The translations under genes and the position numbers were made by a program. The notes below the pieces were generated by a model that saw nothing but the letters and a program-made list of their open reading frames with translations, was not told where the DNA came from and made no database searches. Positions 7,732 through 14,663 of a stretch of DNA of 49,407 nucleotides are shown piece by piece. The DNA is from Streptomyces malaysiensis subsp. samsunensis (lineage in GTDB: Bacteria; Actinomycetota; Actinomycetes; Streptomycetales; Streptomycetaceae): positions 1-49,407 of the forward strand of contig NZ_JANIIC010000069.1 in the NCBI RefSeq assembly GCF_024519315.1, in the 5' to 3' direction. Numbering within the stretch: the first letter of the stretch is position 1; each line of letters starts with the position of its first letter.

Positions 7732-8241
7732 ATGGTTGACCGAGCCGACCGGTTCATCGAGGTCTCGCTCGAGAAGCGCGGGGTGAGCTGTACGGCCAAG
7801 CTCCTTGACGAGCTCGCGCCGATCACCTGTGAGGCGGTGTGGAACGCGCTGCCGCTGGGAGGTGATGTGTATCACGCGAAGTACGCGCGCAATGAGATCT
7901 ACGCGCTGGTGCCCCCCTTCGCGCCGGAGGAGCCGCCCCTGGAGAACCCGACGATCACCCCGATCCCCGGGGATCTGTGCTACTTCACCTTCACCGACAC
8001 CCAGCTCGGGACCAAGTCGTACGGATACGAGACCGAGGCCAAGCACCAGGGGCGGCGGCAGGTCGTCGACCTGGCGCTCTTCTACGAGCGGAACAACCTG
8101 CTGATCAACGGCGACGCGGGGTGGGTGCCCGGGATCGTCTGGGGCGCGGTCGTCGACGGCCTCGACCGCATGGCCGACGCCTGCCAGGACCTGTGGCGTG
8201 CCGGGGCGCTGGGGGAGACCCTGAGCTTCCGGCGGGCGTAG
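7732..8241 (+). CDS. DUF3830 family protein
   Basis: A 169-aa soluble protein of the DUF3830 family, which has a cyclophilin-like barrel fold and no established activity. Family features include C-E-A-V-W-N-A-L-P, the H-A-K-Y-A-R-N-E-I-Y segment and G-D-L-C-Y-F near the middle, with a W-V-P-G-I-V-W-G helix near the C-terminus. The start has an excellent GGAGGAAAG Shine-Dalgarno. It is transcribed divergently from the transporter operon and shares a 120-bp promoter region containing an inverted repeat. Its place in the block suggests binding or converting the imported compound, but that is inference. Confidence 0.88.
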   Translation: MVDRADRFIEVSLEKRGVSCTAKLLDELAPITCEAVWNALPLGGDVYHAKYARNEIYALVPPFAPEEPPLENPTITPIPGDLCYFTFTDTQLGTKSYGYETEAKHQGRRQVVDLALFYERNNLLINGDAGWVPGIVWGAVVDGLDRMADACQDLWRAGALGETLSFRRA

Positions 8242-8270
8242 ATCCTCGGCTTTCACCGGGCGGGGACCTC

Positions 8271-8362
8271 GGTTGCCGCCCGGTGTGGCCCTTGGTTTTC
8301 GTCGGGTGTGGCCCTTGGTTGCCGCCCGGTGTGGCCCCTGGTTTCCGCCGGGCGCGGCCTGG
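8271..8362. repeat. Four degenerate 23-bp tandem repeats
   Basis: Four adjacent 23-bp units begin at 8271, 8294, 8317 and 8340. Each starts GGTT and contains CGGGTGTGGCCC or a close variant. The tract is intergenic, between the DUF3830 stop and a strong terminator. The fourth copy is the most diverged. Confidence 0.7.
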
Positions 8363-8373
8363 GGCGTGAGCAG

Positions 8374-8399
8374 GGCCCGGGGCGGAGCCGCCCCGGGCC
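8374..8399. terminator. Strong bidirectional terminator
   Basis: The 12-bp arms GGCCCGGGGCGG and CCGCCCCGGGCC are perfectly complementary and separated by only two bases. The site lies between the convergent DUF3830 and amidase genes. Confidence 0.75.
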
Positions 8400-8487
8400 G
8401 GGCAGTGGGCTTTACGGCCAGTGGGCCTCAAGGCCGCCGGGGGCGGACCCGTATGGCTCAAGCCGCCCCCGGGCGCACCCCGTGCGC

Positions 8488-9906
8488 TCAGGCCGCCCCC
8501 GGGCGCACTCCGTCCGCCAGCCCCGCCTCGAACAGCGCGTGCGACGCCCGCAGCACCAGCGCGTCCGCGTGGCGCGCGCCCACCAGCTGCACACCGATCG
8601 GCAGGCCCGCGCCGCTGAGGCCGCACGGCACCGATGCCGCGGGCTGCTGGGTCAGGTTGAAGGGGTAGGTGAACGGCGTCCAGCCCGTCCAGCGGGTGTG
8701 CTCCGACCCCTTGGGCACCTCGACCCCGGCCTCGAAGGCGGTGATCGGGAGCGTCGGGGTGACCAGCAGGTCGTACGCGGAGTGGAACCGTCCCATGGCG
8801 TGGCCGAGAGCCATCCGCACATCCACGGCCGCCAGATAGTCCAGCGCGCTGTACGAGGCCCCCTGGGCGCAGATCTCGCGCAGCCCCGGGTCCAGCAGCT
8901 CCCGGTCCTCCTGCCCCAGCGGCTGCACCACCCGGGCCGCGCCGCTGAACCACAGCGTGTGGAACGCCTCGACCGGGTCCTCGAACCCCGGGTCGATCTC
9001 CTCGACCACCGCGCCCAGCTCCGCCAGCAGATCCACCGCCCGCCGCACCGCCGCGGCCACCTCCGGGTCGACCGCGGCCGCGCCGCCGAGCGCGGGGCTG
9101 TAGGCCACCCGCAGCCCGTCCACCCCGCCCCCGCCGGGGGTGAGCGCCTCCCGGAAGCCGCCCTCGGGGGGCGGCGCCAGCTGGGACCAGTCACGCCAGT
9201 CCGGACCGGAGATCACATCCATCATCAGCGCCGCGTCGGCCGCGTCCCGGGTCATCGGCCCCACATGGGCCAGGGTGCCGAACGCGCTCGCCGGATAGAG
9301 CGGAACCCTCCCATAGGTGGGTTTCAACGCGAAGATGCCGCAGAAGGCGGCCGGGATACGGACCGAACCTCCGCCGTCCGTCCCCAGACTCAGCGGACCC
9401 GCGCCCAGCGCGACCGCGGCCGCGCTGCCGCCGCTGGAGCCGCCCGCGGTCCGCTGAGGGTCGTACGGATTGCCGGTGACCCCGTATACCGGGCTGTCGG
9501 TGACGCCCTTCCAGCCGAACTCCGGGGTCGTGGTCTTCCCCACGAACACGGCGCCGTGCTCGCGCAGCCGCGCCACCGAGGGCGCGTCCTCGTCCCATGC
9601 CTGGACATCGGGCCGCACGGTCCGCGAACCGCGCAGGGTGGGGGCGCCGCGCAGCAGGAGGATGTCCTTCACCGACACCGGTACGCCGTCCAGCAGGCCC
9701 GCGGGGGCCCCGCGCCGCCACCGCTCTGCGGACTCCTCCGCCTGTCGCAGCGCGCCCTCGGCGTCCACCCTTGTGAAGGCGTTCACCTCCGGCTGTATCT
9801 GCTCGATCCGGTGGAGGACGGCACGGGTCGCCTCGACGGGGGAGAGCTCGCCGGAGGCGTAGCGCTCCAGGAGTTGAACGGCTGTCAGGTCGTGCGTATC
9901 GGTCAT
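8488..9906 (-). CDS. Amidase (amidase-signature family)
   Basis: A 472-aa amidase-signature hydrolase with the complete Ser-cisSer-Lys machinery: Lys80 in V-S-V-K-D, the cis-Ser in A-G-G-S-S-G-G-S (157/158) and the nucleophile Ser181 in G-T-D-G-G-G-S-V-R-I-P-A. The length is normal for the family. The start ATG has GGAGAG 8 nt upstream. It follows the hydroxyacid dehydrogenase gene by 37 bp on the same strand, so the two are probably cotranscribed. In the block it would hydrolyse an amide bond in the imported compound or an intermediate. Glutamyl-tRNA amidotransferase activity is unlikely because no GatB/C partner is present. Confidence 0.92.
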   Translation of the reverse strand: MTDTHDLTAVQLLERYASGELSPVEATRAVLHRIEQIQPEVNAFTRVDAEGALRQAEESAERWRRGAPAGLLDGVPVSVKDILLLRGAPTLRGSRTVRPDVQAWDEDAPSVARLREHGAVFVGKTTTPEFGWKGVTDSPVYGVTGNPYDPQRTAGGSSGGSAAAVALGAGPLSLGTDGGGSVRIPAAFCGIFALKPTYGRVPLYPASAFGTLAHVGPMTRDAADAALMMDVISGPDWRDWSQLAPPPEGGFREALTPGGGGVDGLRVAYSPALGGAAAVDPEVAAAVRRAVDLLAELGAVVEEIDPGFEDPVEAFHTLWFSGAARVVQPLGQEDRELLDPGLREICAQGASYSALDYLAAVDVRMALGHAMGRFHSAYDLLVTPTLPITAFEAGVEVPKGSEHTRWTGWTPFTYPFNLTQQPAASVPCGLSGAGLPIGVQLVGARHADALVLRASHALFEAGLADGVRPGAA

Positions 9907-9943
9907 CCGGCTCTCCGTTCAGGTCGTGCGATAGGTCGTGCGA

Positions 9944-10891
9944 TCAGTCCACCGGTACGTACCCGAGGCGTTTGTCGACGATGTTGAGCAGTGGTTCGCC
10001 CGCGCACCAGCGCTCGAAGTTGTCCTGGAACTGCTCGGCCAGATGGTCGCGCCATCCCACCGTGTCGCCGCTCATATGGGGCGAGACGAACAGCCCCGGC
10101 ACGTCCCACAGGGGATCGTCCGAGGCCAGCGGCTCGTGTTCGAAGACATCCAGGGCAGCGCCGCCGATCCGGCGGGCCACCAGGGCCGCCGTAAGGTCCT
10201 TCTCGACGACCAGGGGGCCGCGGCCGATGTTGATGAACCGGGCGCTGGACTTCATCCGGTCGAAGACGGACCGGTCGAACATGCCGCGGTTGGCTTCGGT
10301 GAGCGGTGCCGCGCACACCACCCAGTCGGCCGACGGCAGCAGCCCGGGGAGCTCGTCACCGCCGCGCACGCCCTGCCGCGCGGAGCGGCCCACCAGGTCG
10401 ACCACCACACCGAGCGCGGCCAGGGTGGAGCCGATCGTCCGGCCGATGGGGCCCGCACCCACGACCACGGCCCGCGTCCCGGCCAGCCGCATCGTCTCCC
10501 GGTGCTGCCAGCGGCGCTGCCGCTGAAGCTCCCAGGTGCCGTGGAAGTCCTTGGCCATGGCGATCACCAGGCCGGCCACATACTCCGCGATCGGCTGCTC
10601 GAAGACCCCCCGGGCATTGGTCAAAACCGTGTCGGACGCGATGAGTTCGGGGCAGAGCAGCCGGTCCACGCCGGCGCTCGCGGTATGGACCCACGCCGGC
10701 CGGGGGCCCTTGCCGGGCCAGGCGTCGCGGACCGCGTCGGAGGTGAAGTCCCAGACCAGGAGCACATCCGCGACAGGGAGCGCCTGGGGGAGCGATTTCT
10801 CGTCACAGACGAGCACCTTGGCCCGCTCGGCCACCCGGTCCAGGTGGACGGGTGGCTGGTCGCCGAAGACGACAACTGTGCTTTCGGACAT
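9944..10891 (-). CDS. D-2-hydroxyacid dehydrogenase, NAD(P)-dependent
   Basis: A 315-aa member of the D-isomer-specific 2-hydroxyacid dehydrogenase family, interconverting 2-hydroxy and 2-keto acids. The nucleotide-binding motif reads G-A-G-P-I-G-R-T-I-G. The catalytic Arg is in N-I-G-R-G-P-L-V, the Glu in D-V-F-E-H-E-P-L and the His in S-P-H-M-S-G-D. The N-terminal domain is weakly conserved, as usual. The gene is upstream of and on the same strand as the amidase. Its promoter region, shared with the divergent racemase-like gene, contains a perfect 12-bp palindrome. Confidence 0.92.
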   Translation of the reverse strand: MSESTVVVFGDQPPVHLDRVAERAKVLVCDEKSLPQALPVADVLLVWDFTSDAVRDAWPGKGPRPAWVHTASAGVDRLLCPELIASDTVLTNARGVFEQPIAEYVAGLVIAMAKDFHGTWELQRQRRWQHRETMRLAGTRAVVVGAGPIGRTIGSTLAALGVVVDLVGRSARQGVRGGDELPGLLPSADWVVCAAPLTEANRGMFDRSVFDRMKSSARFINIGRGPLVVEKDLTAALVARRIGGAALDVFEHEPLASDDPLWDVPGLFVSPHMSGDTVGWRDHLAEQFQDNFERWCAGEPLLNIVDKRLGYVPVD

Positions 10892-10902
10892 AGGCGGGAA
10901 AC

Positions 10903-10914
10903 CGTTTCGAAACG
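10903..10914. promoter_or_regulatory. Perfect 12-bp palindrome, candidate operator
   Basis: CGTTTCGAAACG is a perfect palindrome starting 12 bp upstream of the dehydrogenase start codon, in the 170-bp divergent region facing the racemase-like gene. Its position would block dehydrogenase-amidase transcription. The neighbouring IclR protein is the obvious candidate ligand, by inference. Confidence 0.45.
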
Positions 10915-11062
10915 TGGGTGGGTTTGCCTGGAGGAGGAGGGGGCAGGCGCCTCAGTTTGAGGATTGACCACGCTAGGCAGCGGAAACTACCGTCGTCAAC
11001 AACGGCATCTGTCCCGGCGTCCCGGCATCAGGCCGGTCTCTCTCCATCGAAACCTCTGGCCA

Positions 11063-12085
11063 ATGGTCCAGTCCCTCCGTTCCGTATTGGGGCTCGCTTT
11101 GGACGTCTCTTTTCTAGGTGGCCCACAGCCGCAGCGCGGCGTGGGAGTGGTGGCACCGTTCGACTTCGCACTCGATCGTGAACTGTGGCGCTGGGTACCG
11201 GACGAGGTCTCCCTGCACCTCACCCGTACCCCGTTCGTACCCGTCGAGGTGAGCCTCGACCTGGCCCGGCTCGTGAGCGAGCACGAGACCTTGCACGACG
11301 CGGTGCGGGCGCTGGCCGCCGTGGCACCGGAAGTGGTGGCGTACGCATGCACCTCGGGCAGCTTCGTCGGCGGTGTGGCCGGTGAGCGCGCGATGTGCGC
11401 CGCCATGACCCAGGCGGGTGAGATCCCGTCGCTGACCACCTCGGGCGCCCTGCTGGAGGCGCTGAGAGAGATCGGCGCCCGGCGGATCGCCGTGGTGACC
11501 CCGTACACCCGGTCCGTCACCGACTCGCTGGAGGAGTACCTCGCCGAGGGCGGGATGACCGTCACCGGACGGGCGTACCTCGGACTGACCCGGCACATCT
11601 GGAAGGTGCCGTACCGCGATGTGGTCGACATGGCCCGGCAGGCGGTGGTCGGGGCGACCGACGCGCTCTTCATCAGCTGCACCAATCTGCCGACCTACGA
11701 CGTGATCCCGCAGCTGGAGGCGGAGCTGCGGATGCCCGTGCTGTCCGCCAACCAGGTCACGATGTGGGCGGCGCTGCGGGCGATCGGCGCACAGGCCGTC
11801 GGGCCGTACCAGGCGCTGCTTGACCCGGTCGCCCGGTCCGGTCCCGCGGGGATGTCGGTCTCGCCGCTGCGCGGCCCGCTCCCGATGACGGACCCGGTCG
11901 TCGAGTCGGTGATCGAGGCCGTGGAGTCGGTCGAGTCGGTGGTGGACGAGCCGGAGGCGGCGCTGGCCGGGGCGGCGTCGCCCGGGTCGGACGGCGATCC
12001 GGTCGACGGGCTCGACCCGGGCTTCGGAGCCGGCCTCGGCGAGGGCCCCTATCTCGACGATTCGGGAGGCCCGGCCGCGGGGTGA
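11063..12085 (+). CDS. Asp/Glu racemase superfamily protein (maleate isomerase/AMDase-like), two-Cys form
   Basis: A protein of about 340 aa related to maleate cis-trans isomerase, arylmalonate decarboxylase and EutA. Both active-site cysteines of the superfamily are present: A-C-T-S-G-S-F in the first half and F-I-S-C-T-N-L-P in the second, followed by the conserved S-A-N-Q-V-T-M-W. Two cysteines fit racemase or isomerase chemistry. The last 80 residues are an acidic, Pro/Gly-rich tail not seen in the core family. The start is uncertain: ATG 11063 has no Shine-Dalgarno, and TTG codons shortly downstream, before the conserved A-L-D-V-S-F-L-G-G, are alternatives. A second, shorter paralogue follows at 12521. 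Confidence 0.85.
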   Translation: MVQSLRSVLGLALDVSFLGGPQPQRGVGVVAPFDFALDRELWRWVPDEVSLHLTRTPFVPVEVSLDLARLVSEHETLHDAVRALAAVAPEVVAYACTSGSFVGGVAGERAMCAAMTQAGEIPSLTTSGALLEALREIGARRIAVVTPYTRSVTDSLEEYLAEGGMTVTGRAYLGLTRHIWKVPYRDVVDMARQAVVGATDALFISCTNLPTYDVIPQLEAELRMPVLSANQVTMWAALRAIGAQAVGPYQALLDPVARSGPAGMSVSPLRGPLPMTDPVVESVIEAVESVESVVDEPEAALAGAASPGSDGDPVDGLDPGFGAGLGEGPYLDDSGGPAAG

Positions 12086-12170
12086 GGCGGCGGCCCGGCG
12101 TGATGTGACGTGATGTGGAGGGCGGCCCGCCCCGGAGTGAGGGGGCGGGCGCCCCGGCGTGGCCGGGAAG

Positions 12171-12193
12171 CCTGCCCGGGTGAGACGGGCAGG
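12171..12193. terminator. Hairpin terminator after racemase-like gene 1
   Basis: A perfect 8-bp stem (CCTGCCCG / CGGGCAGG) with a 7-nt loop lies 86 bp after the stop codon. Confidence 0.6.
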
Positions 12194-12213
12194 AGGTCCG
12201 CGGTGTAGGAGAA

Positions 12214-12505
12214 TTGAACCCTCCCCCCGATGAAGAAAGGGGGATTCCTGGCTCAGGAAGCCCCGCAGGTCTGCGACCTGAAGGGTCTTACTCCCTCGGC
12301 ACCAGCCGGGACGGAACCTGCCCGGTCGCCCGAAAGCGTGGGGTTGCGCTGGCTTGGCTCTCGCTCAGCACGTTATGCGTGCTTGGTTCTCGCAACGCAC
12401 GACACGCACTTTACCCAACCGTGTGGGCGTTTTCGCCCCGGAGGTGAAATCCCGTTCCTTGCTCTGCTCCGATTCCTCCCCCGCCCGAAGGCGGGGGCAC
12501 GCCAG
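12214..12505 (-). mobile_element. Putative IS200/IS605-type remnant or miniature element
   Basis: Read on the minus strand, the right side has the layout of IS605-family right ends: GAATCCCCC, a short spacer, GGGGGGAGGG, then TTCAA at 12218-12214. The left side has an 8-bp hairpin (12478-12497) next to GGAGGAATC. Between them, one frame gives K-H-A and, after a one-base shift, N-V-L-S plus about 27 further residues to a stop, which resembles the C-terminal tail of TnpB proteins after the zinc ribbon (normally H-A-D-x-N-A-A-x-N). Most of the reading frame is gone. I infer a decayed or non-autonomous relative; a chance collection of hairpins cannot be excluded. Confidence 0.42.
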
Positions 12506-12520
12506 TCAAGGAGGCAAGTC

Positions 12521-13276
12521 ATGGTGGACTCGACGCGCCCGGCCCCGGACACAGTGGGCTTTCTCTACCCCGGATACTCCGCCGAGGACGAATATCCGCG
12601 CCTGGAAGCCATGCTCGGCGGCGACAGCGGCGACATCCGGCTTCCGCTCGTCCACACCGACATCGGTGAGGACGCCCACCGGGTGGACGCCCTGCTGGAG
12701 ATGGGGTCGGCGGCCCGTCTCGCGGCCGGGGTCGCCGAGCTCGCCGAGCGCGGTGCCCAGGCCGTGGTCTGGGCGTGCACCAGCGCCAGCTTCGTCTTCG
12801 GCTGGGAGGGCGCCAAGGAGCAGGTGCGCGAGCTGAGCCAGACGGCCGGGATGCCCGCCTCCAGCACCTCCTTCGCCTTCGCCCACGCGGTGCAGGAGCT
12901 CGGCGCCGAGCGGGTGGCCATCGCCGCCACCTATCCGGAGGATGTCGCCGACTACTTCAGGGCATTTTTGAAGGCGGCCGGAGCCGAGGTGGTCTCGATG
13001 CGCGGCAGCGGGATCATCACGGCCGCGGAGGTCGGCACCTGGGGGCGGGAGGAGGTGCTGGAGCTGGGCCGCGCCGGGGACCACCCCGAGGCCCAGGCGG
13101 TGCTTCTGCCCGACACCGCCCTGCACACCGCCGCCTGGATTCCGGATCTGGAGGCGGAGCTGGGTAAGCCGGTGCTCACGGCCAATCAGGTCACGGTCTG
13201 GGAGGGGCTGCGGCTGCTGGGCCGCGATCCGGTCCATGACCGGCTGGGCACGCTGTTCGCCCGGAGCGGCGGATAG
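12521..13276 (+). CDS. Asp/Glu racemase superfamily paralogue, one-Cys form (EutA-like)
   Basis: A 251-aa paralogue of the preceding protein, similar to ectoine-utilisation protein EutA and maleate isomerases. The first cysteine is kept (W-A-C-T-S-A-S-F), but the second position reads L-P-D-T-A-L where the neighbour has I-S-C-T-N-L, so Asp replaces Cys. The later motif T-A-N-Q-V-T-V-W is shared. A single Cys implies different chemistry from its neighbour, for example decarboxylation or a specialised isomerisation, or a heteromeric partnership. The ATG has an ideal AAGGAGG site. A hairpin at 12478-12497 sits directly upstream of that site and could affect expression. Confidence 0.88.
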   Translation: MVDSTRPAPDTVGFLYPGYSAEDEYPRLEAMLGGDSGDIRLPLVHTDIGEDAHRVDALLEMGSAARLAAGVAELAERGAQAVVWACTSASFVFGWEGAKEQVRELSQTAGMPASSTSFAFAHAVQELGAERVAIAATYPEDVADYFRAFLKAAGAEVVSMRGSGIITAAEVGTWGREEVLELGRAGDHPEAQAVLLPDTALHTAAWIPDLEAELGKPVLTANQVTVWEGLRLLGRDPVHDRLGTLFARSGG

Positions 13277-13403
13277 CGGAAGGCGGTGCGGCCGCCGGGG
13301 GGCGTGCCGAGATGGCCGAGGAGCCGATGACAGGGAGCTGAATCCCGGCGGAATTCCATGTCGCTCTTTCGCCATCGGGGCATTCCGCTTATCGGACTGC
13401 GCC

Positions 13404-13409
13404 TAGCAT
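13404..13409 (+). promoter_or_regulatory. Candidate -10 box of efeO (leaderless)
   Basis: TAGCAT ends 6 nt before the GTG start codon of efeO, and no Shine-Dalgarno is present, so transcription could begin at or very near the start codon. The -35 match is poor. Confidence 0.3.
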
Positions 13410-13415
13410 GCAGCC

Positions 13416-14663
13416 GTGCGTCGCCATCATCTCTCCCCGGTCCCGTCGGCACGTCATCTGCTGGTCGCCGGTGCGGTGACGGTGGCCACGGCCGTCGGGA
13501 TCGGCGTGCTGGCGGTCGGCGGAGGATCCTCGGACGGCCCCCGTGCGAACCCCTCCGCGAGCGCGAGCGCGCCCGCGAAGGCCCCGGACGGGCTCCGGCA
13601 CACCTCCGTCGAGGTGTCCGAGGGTGGCTGTGGCCATGGCTGGACCGATGCCACCCGTGGCAAGCAGGTCTTCGATCTGCGGAACACCTCCAGCAGACCG
13701 GCCGAGGTCCATCTCACCGATCCGGCGAACGGCGCCGTCTACGGAGAGGTGGAGGGCCTGGGCCCCGGCACCAGCAGACCGCTGAGCGTCACGCTCGGCG
13801 GGGGCTCCTACGCCTTTGTCTGCCTGCCCGAGGACGCGGACGCGGTCACCGGGCCCACCGTCCGTGTTCCCGGACCGGCGCGCGGCGGTGGACCGGCCGC
13901 GGTCCCGGTCAGCCAGCAGGATCTGATCCCGCCCACCATCGCCTACCAGAAGTGGGTGGCGGGCCGGATGGACGAGCTGGTGCGGCGTACGGACGCGCTG
14001 CGCTCGGCCATCCACTGCGGTGAGCCGGCCACGGCCCGTGCGGCCTGGCTGCCCGCCCATCTGGTGTACGAGCGGATGGGCGCCGCCTATGGTGCCTTCG
14101 GCGACGCCGATGGGGCGATCAACGGCACCACGGCGGGGCTGTCCGGCGGGGTCCACGACCCGGACTTCACCGGCTTCCACCGCCTGGAGTACGGCCTGTG
14201 GCACGGTCAGTCCGCGAGCGCTCTGCGCCCGGTCGCCGACCAGCTCGTCAAGGATGTCCGAAAGCTGAGGGAGGACTGGTCGCAGGCGCGGATGGACCCG
14301 GCCGACCTGGGCCTGCGGGCGCACGAGATCATGGAGAACACCGTGCAGTTCGAGCTGACCGGCCGCACCGACTACGGCAGCGGCACCAACCTGGCCACCG
14401 CGCGGGCCAACGTCGACGGCACCCGGGCCGTGCTGCGCCGGCTGGAGCCGCTGCTGAAGCCCCGCGCCCCGTGGCTGCCCGAGCTCAAGAGCGACCTGGA
14501 CCGCACCCAGCGGACCCTGGAGCGCTCGCACCACGGGGACCACTGGACCACGCTGGACCGGCTGAGCCGCACCGGGCGCCAGCGGCTCAACGCGGACGCG
14601 GGCACGCTGGTGGAGCGGCTGTCGCGGGTGGCGGCGCTGATGGATGTGCGGAGGACCCGGTGA
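13416..14663 (+). CDS. efeO: Iron-uptake protein EfeO (cupredoxin plus M75 domain)
   Basis: A 415-aa exported protein of the EfeUOB iron-uptake system. An N-terminal hydrophobic signal (about residues 10-35) precedes a cupredoxin-like domain (about 50-165) with paired cysteines. The C-terminal M75 domain (about 170-410) contains the metal-binding H-x-x-E motif in F-H-R-L-E-Y-G-L-W. The length and two-domain layout match full-length EfeO rather than the short EfeM. The stop codon overlaps the efeB GTG start as GTGA. No EfeU permease gene is adjacent; whether one lies elsewhere cannot be seen here. Confidence 0.92.
   Translation: MRRHHLSPVPSARHLLVAGAVTVATAVGIGVLAVGGGSSDGPRANPSASASAPAKAPDGLRHTSVEVSEGGCGHGWTDATRGKQVFDLRNTSSRPAEVHLTDPANGAVYGEVEGLGPGTSRPLSVTLGGGSYAFVCLPEDADAVTGPTVRVPGPARGGGPAAVPVSQQDLIPPTIAYQKWVAGRMDELVRRTDALRSAIHCGEPATARAAWLPAHLVYERMGAAYGAFGDADGAINGTTAGLSGGVHDPDFTGFHRLEYGLWHGQSASALRPVADQLVKDVRKLREDWSQARMDPADLGLRAHEIMENTVQFELTGRTDYGSGTNLATARANVDGTRAVLRRLEPLLKPRAPWLPELKSDLDRTQRTLERSHHGDHWTTLDRLSRTGRQRLNADAGTLVERLSRVAALMDVRRTR

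Larger units (their letters stand above)
12086..12520. other. 435-bp gap between the racemase-like paralogues
   Basis: The gap holds GC-rich hairpins just after the first paralogue (including the terminator at 12171-12193), the IS200/IS605-like remnant from 12214, and the AAGGAGG ribosome-binding site of the second paralogue at about 12509. I see no intact gene in it. Confidence 0.6.

Noticed and set aside
6688..8256. A 522-aa extended form of the solute-binding protein
   Set aside because: The extra N-terminal part overlaps the DUF3830 gene on the other strand, and the signal peptide begins near residue 215 of the longer frame.
8488..9906. Amidase as the GatA subunit of the tRNA amidotransferase
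   Set aside because: No gatB or gatC is adjacent and the neighbours are catabolic genes.
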